This document shows, one piece after another, positions 13,017 through 21,313 of a stretch of DNA of 45,223 bases. The number at the start of each line of letters is the position of its first letter. The stretch's first letter is position 1. A program made the translations under genes and the position numbers. This DNA comes from a candidate division WOR-3 bacterium (GTDB lineage Bacteria > Hydrothermota > Hydrothermia > Hydrothermales > JAJRUZ01). Below the pieces are notes generated by a model. That model worked only from the letters and a program-made list of their open reading frames with translations. It ran no database searches and was not told the DNA's origin. The DNA is taken from assembly GCA_039804025.1 (NCBI GenBank), contig JBDRZP010000018.1:1-45223 (forward strand), in the 5' to 3' direction.

Positions 13017-13957
13017 ATTTCCTCCTTTAAAATTTTTTTAATTTTCTCTTTAACATCATCCATTTTTTCATCTTCCATTTTATAAAAAAAAGGTTTAATA
13101 TTAAGATAATTTTTAAAAAAATTCAACTGTCTCTTTGTATATTCATAGGTCCTCTTCTTTGCAAGATTCACCGCCTCTTTAATATCCTTTATCTCTCCCA
13201 TTTTATATAATATAAGTTCCTTATATCCATGTGCGTCAAGTGATTTATACCTTAAATCATACCCTCTATTTAATAAATTCTCAACCTCTTCCAAAAAACC
13301 CTTTTCCATCATTTCATCAAACCTCTTATTAATCCGCTCCCTCCTTTTTTCCCTTTCCCAGTATATGGCAAAATAATATGGAACTATTTTCTTATCACCT
13401 TTTCTTTTATATAACTCCGATGGCTTTTCCCCTGTAAGTTCATAAATCTCTATTGCCCTTTCAATTCTCACCCTATCATTTGGATGTATTTTTAAAGCCC
13501 TTTCCGGATCAATTTTTTTTAACAATTCATAAAGCTTTAATGTTTCTTCCTTTTTTAACTTTTCCCTCAATTCAGAAGGAACAGGTGGTAAGGAAATAAA
13601 ATTTTCAAAAAGAGCCTTTAAATAAAGTGTAGAACCTCCCACAACAAAAAATCTTTCCCCTCTTTCATGAAGCTCAACAATTATTTTTTCTGCATCCCTT
13701 GCATAATCCCCTGCACTGTAATATTCGTCAGGATACTTTATATCAATCATAAAGTATTCCACCTCCTTTCTCATATCCTCTATGGGTTTTGCTGTTCCTA
13801 TATCCATTAATTTATAAACTTTTTTTGAATCACAAAGAATTATTTTTACTCCAAGTTCTTTTGCTAATTCAAAAGCCAATTTATTTTTTCCTGAACCAGT
13901 ATGTCCTATTAATGCAAAAACCTTTATTTTATCTTCCAAATTTTCTATCAAGTTCAT
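13001..13957 (-). CDS. miaA: tRNA dimethylallyltransferase MiaA
   Basis: This 318-residue enzyme transfers an isopentenyl group from DMAPP to A37 of tRNAs reading UNN codons. Family marks are the P-loop GHTGSGKN (~18-25), DSKKVYKLMDIGTAKP with the catalytic Asp, FVVGGSTLYLKAL, and NDRVRIERAIEIYELTG. The residue after the P-loop Lys is Asn where MiaA normally has Ser or Thr, a metal ligand. The gene overlaps mutL by 29 bp and the TPR gene by 16 bp, so the three form one translationally coupled unit. A miaA-mutL neighbourhood is common in bacteria. Confidence 0.95.
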   Translation of the reverse strand: MNLIENLEDKIKVFALIGHTGSGKNKLAFELAKELGVKIILCDSKKVYKLMDIGTAKPIEDMRKEVEYFMIDIKYPDEYYSAGDYARDAEKIIVELHERGERFFVVGGSTLYLKALFENFISLPPVPSELREKLKKEETLKLYELLKKIDPERALKIHPNDRVRIERAIEIYELTGEKPSELYKRKGDKKIVPYYFAIYWEREKRRERINKRFDEMMEKGFLEEVENLLNRGYDLRYKSLDAHGYKELILYKMGEIKDIKEAVNLAKKRTYEYTKRQLNFFKNYLNIKPFFYKMEDEKMDDVKEKIKKILKEEIWKDS

Positions 13958-15563
13958 CCTTAGTAATTTGGATCATGACAGGTCTACCATGTGGACAGAA
14001 AAAGGGATCATCAAGAGAAAAAAGTTCTATTAAAATATTTGTCATTTCTTCCTTTCTTAAAACATCACCCTTTTTTATTGCACTCTTACAGCTAATCTCT
14101 TTATAAACATTCAAGGGGTCAAGCTTTTTTTCCTTTTTTATTGAATTAATTATTTCTATAAAATTTTCCTTTGAAAACTTTTTTATAAAATCGGGCAAAC
14201 CCTCAATCTGAATCTCCGTAGCTCTAATTTCTCTTATTTCAAAACCAATATTTTCTAAAATAGGCTTTATTTCCTTATAAGTAGAAAACTCAGTAGGGGA
14301 AAGCTTCAAAAGAATTGGAAAGGCTATATAATTTGTTTTAAATTTTCTTGAACTTAATATCCTTTCATAAATAATTTTCTCATGGGCTGTATGCTGATCT
14401 ATTATTAGTAAACCTTTTTCAAACTTTACAACTATATAAGTGTTTTCAAATTGCCATATATCCTCATAAATTAAAGGCTCTTTCTTATCTTCTCTTTTTT
14501 GCATTTCACCAAATTCAAGCTGTTTAACATCTTCCTTAAATTTATCCCCACCTAATTTTATAAGAAGTTCTATTTTTTTATCACCTGTACTTTTTTCCTT
14601 AACAGTGCCCCTTACTATATTTACAATCCTGAAAGGAAAACCAAGTTTGGGTGAAAACTTAACCTGTAACTTCTGAGGATGAATATTAAAATCAACTTCC
14701 TCAGGGTTTATAAAAAGAAAAAGAAATACATCAGGTGATTTAAACCTATCTGTATAAATATTAGAAAAAGCTCTTATAAAAGAATTGTCATAAAAAGGTC
14801 TTCTGTTAACAAAAAAAAATCTTTGAGGAGATTCCTTTAAAAATTCTGGTTTTGATAAAAACAAAGTAAAGGAAAAATTCTTTTTACTTTCTTCAATCTC
14901 AACCAACTCCTTCAAAAAATCCTCACCAAAAATTGAAGAGATTCTTTCTTTAAAACTATTAACAGAGGGTAAATTAAATATTATTTCCCTTTCATCTTTT
15001 AAAAGAAATTCCACTTCAGGATTTGAAAGAGCATACTTCATTACAACCTCTATAATTTTTTTTAATTCCTGACTCCCAGTTTTTAAAAATTTTCTTCTTG
15101 CAGGAACAGAATAAAAAAGTTCCCTCACCGTGACAGTTGTACCCTTTGGATGAGCACAGGGTTTTAAATATTTCTTCTCTCCACCATCTATAAAAATTTC
15201 ATTCCCCTCAAAATTTGAATTAATGGAACTTTTAATAATAACCCTTGAAACTTTTGAAATGGCAAAAAGTGCCTCCCCTCTAAATCCATAAGTTGTTATT
15301 CTTTTTAAATCCTCTGGCTTTTCTATCTTACTTGATGTAAAAGGTAAAAAACAGAGAGAAAGATCCTCTTCATCCATTCCCTCTCCATCATCCTTTACCT
15401 CTATCAACCTTTTTCCCCCATCCTCAACAAAAATCTCAATTTTTTTAGCACCTGCATCAAGGGAATTTTCAATCAATTCTTTCACAACTGAGGATGGATC
15501 CTCTATTACTTCACCTGCTCTTATTTTATAAATTAATTCTTTTTCTAATCTCCTTATTTTCAT
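13929..15563 (-). CDS. mutL: DNA mismatch repair protein MutL (endonuclease type)
   Basis: The protein has 544 residues. The N-terminal GHKL ATPase shows ELIENSLDAGA, DDGEGM and TYGFRGEAL; FVNRRPF lies in the transducer region. A linker leads to a C-terminal dimerisation/endonuclease domain with IIDQHTAHEKIIYE (close to DQHAx2Ex4E), CKSAIKKGD and CPHGRP. These metal-site motifs mark the nicking type of MutL found in organisms without MutH. It would act downstream of MutS, which is not in this window. The start ATG lies 47 bp after the stop of the upstream exported-protein gene. Confidence 0.95.
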   Translation of the reverse strand: MKIRRLEKELIYKIRAGEVIEDPSSVVKELIENSLDAGAKKIEIFVEDGGKRLIEVKDDGEGMDEEDLSLCFLPFTSSKIEKPEDLKRITTYGFRGEALFAISKVSRVIIKSSINSNFEGNEIFIDGGEKKYLKPCAHPKGTTVTVRELFYSVPARRKFLKTGSQELKKIIEVVMKYALSNPEVEFLLKDEREIIFNLPSVNSFKERISSIFGEDFLKELVEIEESKKNFSFTLFLSKPEFLKESPQRFFFVNRRPFYDNSFIRAFSNIYTDRFKSPDVFLFLFINPEEVDFNIHPQKLQVKFSPKLGFPFRIVNIVRGTVKEKSTGDKKIELLIKLGGDKFKEDVKQLEFGEMQKREDKKEPLIYEDIWQFENTYIVVKFEKGLLIIDQHTAHEKIIYERILSSRKFKTNYIAFPILLKLSPTEFSTYKEIKPILENIGFEIREIRATEIQIEGLPDFIKKFSKENFIEIINSIKKEKKLDPLNVYKEISCKSAIKKGDVLRKEEMTNILIELFSLDDPFFCPHGRPVMIQITKDELDRKFGR

Positions 15564-15610
15564 AATTTTTAAGATTTTATTTTTTTAAATTTTAAAACAC
15601 TTTAAATCTT

Positions 15611-16456
15611 TTACCTTCTAAAAATTCTCGGATTTATGGTTATACCAAACCCAAATCTTGGAGAAAATCTCGGAGAACCACCTAAAAAGTGCTCAAGTTT
15701 TGTTAAAGCAAAATTTACAGAAAGAAAAGGACTTACATACCTTCCTCCAACATTAAAATCCCTTCCATCAAAATCAACTAATATGTGGAAATTTTTACTA
15801 ATAATATAATATGCACCCCAAAAAACACCAAAAGTAATATCATGCTTTGTCTTACCACCGGTTAAAATATCAAAATTAAAATACTTTGAACGAGAACCAT
15901 AACCAACAAATCTCCCCCTACCAAGACCAACTGTACCAACTATTTTATAGGTAAAATGTTTTGAAAAAACAAGAAACAAAGAAAAGTTTTCTAAATTTCT
16001 CCTGTAATCTCCTTCCTTCCAATCCTCCCAGTAATAGGAATTATCATCATTATATCCACCTTCAGGTGGATTTGAGCCAGTTGAACTTATATATTTTCTG
16101 TATGTAATATCATAAATACCCACTGCCACAGCTGGTGTAACCCCTATCTCAGGCATTATCCTGTAAATTAAATCAAGAGCATAATCACTTAAGGTATAAA
16201 CTTTTAAAGTAAAAAAGAAATTTCCTAAAGACATCGTTCCATACATATCAAAATCAAAAGGCTTTGATGGATCATAATCCTTGATTTCATAACCTGACTT
16301 AATCTCCTTTCTTAATCCGAAATGCGCATAAAGAGAAAACTCAGAATAAGAGGGTGTAGAAGGCAAAATAGCTGTTGGAATATCAATCTGAGAAAAGGAA
16401 TTCTGAAACTCCCCGTATATTAAAGCCCAGACCAAAAATAAAGTTAACTTTTTCAT
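15611..16456 (-). CDS. Exported, probably outer-membrane beta-barrel protein of unknown function
   Basis: The protein has 281 residues with an N-terminal signal peptide (MKKLTLFLVWALIYGEFQNSFS). The rest alternates aromatic and polar residues (FNFDILTGG, DITFGVFWGAYYI, NFHILVDFDGRDFNVGGRY), as in amphipathic barrel strands, and ends PRFGFGITINPRIFRR. I do not recognise a specific family. It has a consensus promoter and a leader holding a GGTTCAAATCC motif. Together with mutL and miaA it lies in a minus-strand run, and may be the first gene of that operon. Confidence 0.6.
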   Translation of the reverse strand: MKKLTLFLVWALIYGEFQNSFSQIDIPTAILPSTPSYSEFSLYAHFGLRKEIKSGYEIKDYDPSKPFDFDMYGTMSLGNFFFTLKVYTLSDYALDLIYRIMPEIGVTPAVAVGIYDITYRKYISSTGSNPPEGGYNDDNSYYWEDWKEGDYRRNLENFSLFLVFSKHFTYKIVGTVGLGRGRFVGYGSRSKYFNFDILTGGKTKHDITFGVFWGAYYIISKNFHILVDFDGRDFNVGGRYVSPFLSVNFALTKLEHFLGGSPRFSPRFGFGITINPRIFRR

Positions 16457-16492
16457 TTTACTTTTTTTAAAATAAGGATTTGAACCTTTTTT

Positions 16493-16521
16493 ATTATAAA
16501 ATAATTTTTTTTACTTGTCAA
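16493..16521 (-). promoter_or_regulatory. Consensus promoter of the barrel-like exported gene
   Basis: The minus strand has TTGACA (16521-16516), a 17-bp spacer and TATAAT (16498-16493), identical in layout to the 23S promoter. The start point would lie just before the leader motif GGTTCAAATCC (16486-16476), which is shared with other exported-protein genes in the window. Confidence 0.75.
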
Positions 16522-16525
16522 GTAT

Positions 16526-16531
16526 TATAAT
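16526..16531 (+). promoter_or_regulatory. Possible -10 box of a leaderless metF-metE operon
   Basis: TATAAT ends only 7 bp before the ATG at 16539, so transcription would begin at or next to the start codon. There is no clear -35 hexamer 17 bp upstream and only a weak purine stretch (AAGG) touching the ATG. It suggests a leaderless message. Confidence 0.35.
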
Positions 16532-16538
16532 AATAAGG

Positions 16539-17411
16539 ATGAAAGAAAAAATAATTTTTGAGGTTATCCCGCCTCCCTTTGATTGGAATGAAGAAAAAAT
16601 TCTAAATTTTTCTGAAAGAATTAAAAAAATAATGAAAGAAAACAGAATAAAGTTTTTAAATATTCCTGAAGTGGTAGATGAAAAAACAAGAGAAAAAGAA
16701 AGAAGTGTTCCCTATAAAGAAAAAATTGATAATTTAGAATTTTCAGAATATCTCAAAAACAATTTTAATTTTGAACCAATTATAAATAAAATTTGTGTCA
16801 GGATAAGCAAAAAGGAATTTGAAGAATGGGTTAAAAAGGTATATGAAAAAGGAATAAGATACATTGTTTTAGTTGGTGGAGAATCAAGTAAAATAAAATA
16901 CCCTGGATATTCGGTTATAGAAGCCGCTAAATTCATTAAAAAGAATTATCCTGATATAAAACTTGGAGGAATAACAATATTTACAAGAAACAGGGAACCT
17001 TACCGAATTCTTGAAAAAATGAAAGCAGGTATAGAATTTTTTGTATCTCAAATTATCTTTGAAACAAGCAATATGAAACAGGTTTTAATACATTTATGGA
17101 GACTCACTAAACTTGAAAATATAAAATTCCCTGATATATACATTTCCTTTGCCCCAGCAAAAAAAATAAAGGATATAGAATTTATGAAATGGCTGGGAGT
17201 AGAATTTCCTACTGCAATAAATTTTTACATAACTGAAAATGAAAGAAAAGTTGAATCAAGGACTTTTGAAGTTATTGAGAGAATGCTTGATGAGATATTT
17301 GATTTTTCTAAAAAAGAGAGGTTAAACTTGGGTTTTAATGTGGAACATGTTATGTACTCAAATCTTGAACTTTCCGAAAATATAATAAAAAAAATTAAAG
17401 AGAGAATATGA
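16539..17411 (+). CDS. Methylenetetrahydrofolate reductase-like (MetF family) protein
   Basis: The ATG at 16539 gives 290 residues and is preferred to an upstream TTG at 16515, because the family begins near 'KIIFEVIPPP'. The fold is a TIM barrel like MetF: 'FEVIPP' at strand 1, KFLNIPEV, RYIVLVGGESSK, YPGYSVIEAAKFIKKNYPDIKLGGI, then FFVSQIIFE (as in MetF 'FiiTQ..fd') and FAPAKKIKD. It would reduce methylene-tetrahydrofolate, or another pterin, to the methyl form. The next gene overlaps it by 4 bp (ATGA), and the three genes together make a methyl-transfer unit for methionine synthesis. It is divergent from usual MetF, so the cofactor is uncertain. Confidence 0.75.
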   Translation: MKEKIIFEVIPPPFDWNEEKILNFSERIKKIMKENRIKFLNIPEVVDEKTREKERSVPYKEKIDNLEFSEYLKNNFNFEPIINKICVRISKKEFEEWVKKVYEKGIRYIVLVGGESSKIKYPGYSVIEAAKFIKKNYPDIKLGGITIFTRNREPYRILEKMKAGIEFFVSQIIFETSNMKQVLIHLWRLTKLENIKFPDIYISFAPAKKIKDIEFMKWLGVEFPTAINFYITENERKVESRTFEVIERMLDEIFDFSKKERLNLGFNVEHVMYSNLELSENIIKKIKERI

Positions 17412-18328
17412 AAATAATATTACATGGAAATTACCCAAGAAGTGAAAAACTCGTTGAAGCTACAAGAGACTTTGAAAGAGGAAGAATTAAGGAAGAAGAA
17501 TTAAAAAAATTTTTTAAAGAAGATATTTTAAATTTAATTAAACTTCAAAAGAACTGGGATTACATATTTACAGGTCAATTTTATTTTCAGGACTTATTAA
17601 GACCATTTTCTGAACTTGTTTATGAGGTTGAAATTGATGGGCTCAAAAGATTTTATGAAACAAATTTCTTTATGAGAAAACTCATCTTTAAAAAATTTGA
17701 AATAAAAGAAAATAAAAAATTTTTTGAACACTACCTTTTATGTGATGGCCTTTTTAATAAAAAAGAAAATCTTACATTTACCTTTCCCTTTTTATTTTTT
17801 TTCCAAGAATTTTCTGAAAATATCAAATTAAAAGAAATAGGAGAATTACTTTTAAAGGTAATAAAAGAATTAAATGAATGGGGAAATAAACTTTTAATTT
17901 TTTATGAACCCACCTTTGGCTTTAAAAATATAAATGAAGAAGAAAAAGAAATTTCTTTATGGTTTTTAAAAGAATTAAAAAAATTTAAAAATTTAAAATT
18001 TGCTTTACATAGTTTTTTCTTTGATGTAAGTAATGATTTGGATTTTATTTTTTCCTTGGATTTTGACGGATACGGATTTGATTTTTATAATAACTCAAGA
18101 GATTTTATTTTGAAAAACTTTCCGGAAAATAAATTACTTCTTGCAGGAATAATAAATACAGATTCTACACTAATAGAAAAAGAAGAATTTATTGAAGAAT
18201 TTATTGAAAAATCAATCAATTATGTAAAAGAAGAAAATATTTATGTAACCACAAACTGGTCCCCTGAATTTCTTCCAAGAGAGATTATGGATAAAAAAAT
18301 AAAAAATTTAATTAAAGGAGAAAATTAA
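17408..18328 (+). CDS. MetE N-terminal-domain-like protein (split cobalamin-independent methionine synthase)
   Basis: The protein has 306 residues. It opens with GNYPRSEKLVEATRDFERG, which resembles the start of MetE (GxPRigx...l....yw.G.i), and continues with GQFYFQDLLRPF and LIFYEPTFGF, in the manner of the MetE N-terminal barrel. The zinc ligands of the catalytic half are absent, as expected for the N-terminal half. It overlaps the MetF-like gene by 4 bp and directly abuts the catalytic MetE gene. In full-length MetE the N-terminal domain evolved from the C-terminal one and helps hold the polyglutamyl folate; here it is a separate chain that probably pairs with the next protein. Confidence 0.65.
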   Translation: MKIILHGNYPRSEKLVEATRDFERGRIKEEELKKFFKEDILNLIKLQKNWDYIFTGQFYFQDLLRPFSELVYEVEIDGLKRFYETNFFMRKLIFKKFEIKENKKFFEHYLLCDGLFNKKENLTFTFPFLFFFQEFSENIKLKEIGELLLKVIKELNEWGNKLLIFYEPTFGFKNINEEEKEISLWFLKELKKFKNLKFALHSFFFDVSNDLDFIFSLDFDGYGFDFYNNSRDFILKNFPENKLLLAGIINTDSTLIEKEEFIEEFIEKSINYVKEENIYVTTNWSPEFLPREIMDKKIKNLIKGEN

Positions 18329-19483
18329 ATGAAAATTTTAACTCATGAGATTGGTTCCCTTGCTAAACCCTCTTTCAGAGTTAAAGCCTTCAGAAAAATA
18401 AAACTTACAGATTCTGATATAGAAGAAGCAGAAAAATGGGGACATTTTCTTGAAATTGATGAAAGGAAAGAGTTAATCGATATTCTTTCAAAGAGAGAAA
18501 ACTTTACAGAAGAGGAAAAAGAAAAAATACTCCACTTTTCTTCCCTTTATGCTATAAGACTTCTTGAAAAGGCAGGGCTTGACCTTGTTTATGATGGAGA
18601 GCAACATAGAGTCGAAATGTATGAGTATCCCGTAAAACACATAAGAGGATTTGAATTTAAAGGTCATGTTAGAAGTTTTGATAACAAATATTACAGGAAA
18701 GCTTCCTGTGTCTCAATCCCTACTTTAGTATCTCCCTATCATGATGAAGAATTTGAAAGAATAAAAAATTTAGCAAAAAAACCTGTAAAAATACCTGTAA
18801 CAGGAGCATATACAATAGTGGACTGGTCTTATGATGAGTACTTTTTAAGAAATATAAAACCAGGTGAAGGTGATATAAGAGAAAAAAGAAAAAAAGCAAG
18901 AAAGGACTTTTTACTCTCAATTGCAAAAAATTGTATTTATCCTGTTTTAAAATCCCTTTACGAAAAAGGAGCAAAATACTTACAGATAGATGAACCTGCA
19001 GCAACTACAAAAAGGGATGAGATAGATCTTTTTGTATTAACAATGAAGGAAAGCATAGGTGATTTAAAAGGAAAAGTATTTTTTGGAACCCACATATGTT
19101 TTTCAGATTACTCTCTTTTATTTCCAAAAATTTTAGAACTTGAAGGAATACTTAATGAAGTTCATTTTGAATATGCAAACAGAGATACAAGGGAAATAGG
19201 TATTAATCCTGAAAAAAGAAAGGGTTATGAAATACTTAAAGAATTTAAAAATACAAAATTTATAGTTGGACTCGGAACAATTGATGTTCATACTGATTTT
19301 GTTGAACCACCTGAACTCATAAGGGATAGAATTTTATATGCTCTTGATATTATAAAGGACCCTGATAGAATATATGTGGCACCTGATTGCGGATTGAGAA
19401 CAAGATCGTGGGATATAGCCTTTAAAAAACTCAGGAATATGGTGGAAGGAAAATACCTTGCTGAAAAAGAAGCAAGAATTTAA
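18329..19483 (+). CDS. Methionine synthase catalytic (MetE C-terminal-type) protein
   Basis: The protein has 384 residues, matching the MetE catalytic barrel alone. All four zinc ligands are present: H255 and C257 (GTHICFSDY), E281 (HFEYANRD) and C354 (APDCGLRTR). LQIDEPAA (~218-225) and GLGTIDVHTDFVEPPE (~314-329) are also family marks. It moves a methyl group to homocysteine. A good site (AAAGGAGAAAATTA) precedes the ATG, which directly follows the stop of the N-domain gene. Core MetE proteins lacking the N-domain can use methyl-corrinoid proteins; the adjacent N-domain and MetF-like genes argue instead for a methyl-pterin donor. That choice is inference. Confidence 0.88.
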   Translation: MKILTHEIGSLAKPSFRVKAFRKIKLTDSDIEEAEKWGHFLEIDERKELIDILSKRENFTEEEKEKILHFSSLYAIRLLEKAGLDLVYDGEQHRVEMYEYPVKHIRGFEFKGHVRSFDNKYYRKASCVSIPTLVSPYHDEEFERIKNLAKKPVKIPVTGAYTIVDWSYDEYFLRNIKPGEGDIREKRKKARKDFLLSIAKNCIYPVLKSLYEKGAKYLQIDEPAATTKRDEIDLFVLTMKESIGDLKGKVFFGTHICFSDYSLLFPKILELEGILNEVHFEYANRDTREIGINPEKRKGYEILKEFKNTKFIVGLGTIDVHTDFVEPPELIRDRILYALDIIKDPDRIYVAPDCGLRTRSWDIAFKKLRNMVEGKYLAEKEARI

Positions 19484-19492
19484 CTTAAAAAG

Positions 19493-20289
19493 ATGGACAT
19501 TTTTAAAATTTATAATATTTTAAAAAAAATAGAGGAAATAAACCCGAGGTTTGTCATTGAAAATATTTTTGAAGAAAAATTTGAAAAATTAATTACATTA
19601 AAGGAAATAGATAAAAAAAAATCAGAAAAGCTTTAAAAATCATTGAATTAATTAAAAAAGGCGAAAGACCTGAGTATATTTTCAAAAAATGCTTATTTTT
19701 AGATGAAGAATTTTATATAGAAAAAAAGGTTTTAATTCCAAGAGAAGAAACATCTCTTTTAGTCAATTATTTAAAGGAGCTTAAAGAAAAAAAATTAAAA
19801 CCTGAAATCATTATTGATTTTGGAACAGGAACAGGAATTTTGGCAATATGGGCAAAAAGAATATTCCCTTTTTCCTGCGTTTTAGCAGTTGATTTTTTAA
19901 AAAAAGCTTGTAGATGTGCCAAAATAAATAGTAGAAAGAAAAAGGCAAAAATAAAAGTAATAAGAACAAAAAGTTTTAAAATTTTCAAGAAAGAAAAAAT
20001 TGATTTAATAATTTCAAACCCACCTTATCTTTCAGAAGAGGAATATAAAAAATATGGACCATTTAAAGGTGAATCAAAAAAATCTCTATTAGGCGGGAAA
20101 AAGGGATATGAAGTTTTTTTAAAATGGTTAAAAGAAGCCTTTGAAGTTTTAAAAAGGGGAGGCATTTTTATAAGTGAAATTTCAGAATTCTGGGACAAGG
20201 ATATTCTTTCAGGTTTTAAAAAATATTTAATAGATGAAAGAAAAGATTTTTTTAATAAAAATAGGATTTGGATTTTTAAGAAGTTTTAA
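19493..20289 (+). CDS. prmC: Release-factor glutamine methyltransferase PrmC, frameshifted at an A9 run
   Basis: Read as two pieces, this is a 265-residue PrmC/HemK. Frame one starts at ATG 19493 and stops at 19636. After nine A (19613-19621) a one-base shift restores the family: GERPEYIF, VLIPREETSLLV, IDFGTGTGILA (SAM site) and IISNPPYLSEEEY (catalytic NPPY). It would methylate the GGQ glutamine of release factors RF1 and RF2. One added A, by transcriptional slippage, or a -1 ribosomal shift would give the full protein; an assembly error in the homopolymer is equally possible. The start lies 10 bp after the metE gene, so it belongs to the same operon. Confidence 0.8.
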
Positions 20290-20303
20290 ATTATTATTTT
20301 TAA

Positions 20304-20936
20304 ATGCACCTTATATCACCATCAAGGATATACCTTTATGTTAGTTGTCCAAGGTGCTTTTATTTGGAGGTAAAAAAAGGAATAAAAAGACCAGTTGAAT
20401 TTTTCCCGAGGATTCCTTCCCTTCTTGATAAAATTTTTAAAGAAATTGCTGAAGAATTTAAAGAAAAAGATCTCCCTTATTATTTTAAGAGATTTGGATT
20501 AAAGGGAAAACTCAAAAAAATAAAACTTGAAGATAAAAAAATAGAAAATACGGATTTAATCTTAAGGGGAATACCTGATGAGATCATTGAAAATGAAGAA
20601 AAAAAAATTTTACCTCTTGATTACAAAACTTCTTCAAAATTTCCTGATAAACTTCCAATTCCTGTCCAAATTCAACTTGATAGTTATTCTTTGCTTATTA
20701 GATTAAACAATTTTGAAACTGATGAAAAGGCTTTCGTTTTTTATTTTGTCCCCTATTATTCAAGGAATGAAAAGAGGATAAGATGGGATACAAAACTTTA
20801 TGAATATTCAGTAAATTTAAAAAGGTTAAAGAAATTTATAATTGAAATTGATAAAATCTTAAAAGAAGAGAAATTGCCCGGACCTTCCAAAAGTTGCCAC
20901 TTCTGCAAATATGTTGAAGATGTTAAGAATCTATAA
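20304..20936 (+). CDS. PD-(D/E)XK nuclease-family protein with four cysteines
   Basis: The protein has 210 residues. The nuclease core is LRGIPDEI (first Asp), then LPLDYKTSS (D/ExK) and VQIQLDSYSLLI (the helix with conserved Gln and Tyr). CPRC near the N-terminus and CHFC near the C-terminus could hold an Fe-S cluster, as in Cas4/AddB-type nucleases. The small size and both cysteine pairs resemble Cas4-like RecB nucleases, but no cas gene is near. It follows prmC by 14 bp on the same strand and converges with the next gene. The likely role is DNA end processing; the partner is unknown. Confidence 0.65.
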   Translation: MHLISPSRIYLYVSCPRCFYLEVKKGIKRPVEFFPRIPSLLDKIFKEIAEEFKEKDLPYYFKRFGLKGKLKKIKLEDKKIENTDLILRGIPDEIIENEEKKILPLDYKTSSKFPDKLPIPVQIQLDSYSLLIRLNNFETDEKAFVFYFVPYYSRNEKRIRWDTKLYEYSVNLKRLKKFIIEIDKILKEEKLPGPSKSCHFCKYVEDVKNL

Positions 20937-20941
20937 AAAAT

Positions 20942-21313
20942 TTAAAATTTTTTCTCTATTAAAAAAATGAATTTTTCTTCCTTTATATTAATTCCCATCA
21001 AACTTGTATCCCTTTCAAATTTATAAAGGTGTGCTGAAACATATGCATCTAATATGTTAAAAGCCCATAGGGAAAAGGAAAGAATGAAATTATAGGAAAA
21101 CCTATATAGAGCATCCTGGTTTTTCTCAACGTAAGGGTAGTCTTTTATTAATTCTCTTATAAGGAAAACTTCACCTCCGAAGAAAACCAAACCCTTTATA
21201 TAATTTCCTGTATAAATCTGACCGAGACCAGGTAAAAAAGCGCTCATCCATGCTGCTTTTACTGGATTTTTATTCTCTGTTAAGATTAAAAATAAAAATA
21301 AAAATTTTATCAA
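20942..21313 (-). CDS. DUF5683-like small membrane protein
   Basis: The protein has 123 residues with a cleavable-looking N-terminus. A conserved stretch, AAWMSAFLPGLGQIYTGNYIKG, matches the 'PGxGQxYxGxxxKG' hallmark of DUF5683/TM2-like membrane proteins. Two hydrophobic segments follow. It is the last gene of a seven-gene minus-strand operon and overlaps truA by 4 bp. The function of the family is unknown. Confidence 0.6.
   Translation of the reverse strand: MIKFLFLFLILTENKNPVKAAWMSAFLPGLGQIYTGNYIKGLVFFGGEVFLIRELIKDYPYVEKNQDALYRFSYNFILSFSLWAFNILDAYVSAHLYKFERDTSLMGINIKEEKFIFLIEKKF

Noticed and set aside
16473-16486. GGTTCAAATCC as a tRNA T-arm remnant
   Set aside because: There is no acceptor, D or anticodon arm around any of the four occurrences; they occupy mRNA leaders.
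20304-20936. Cas4 as part of a CRISPR locus
   Set aside because: No cas gene or repeat lies nearby; the only repeat is about 24 kb away at the window edge.
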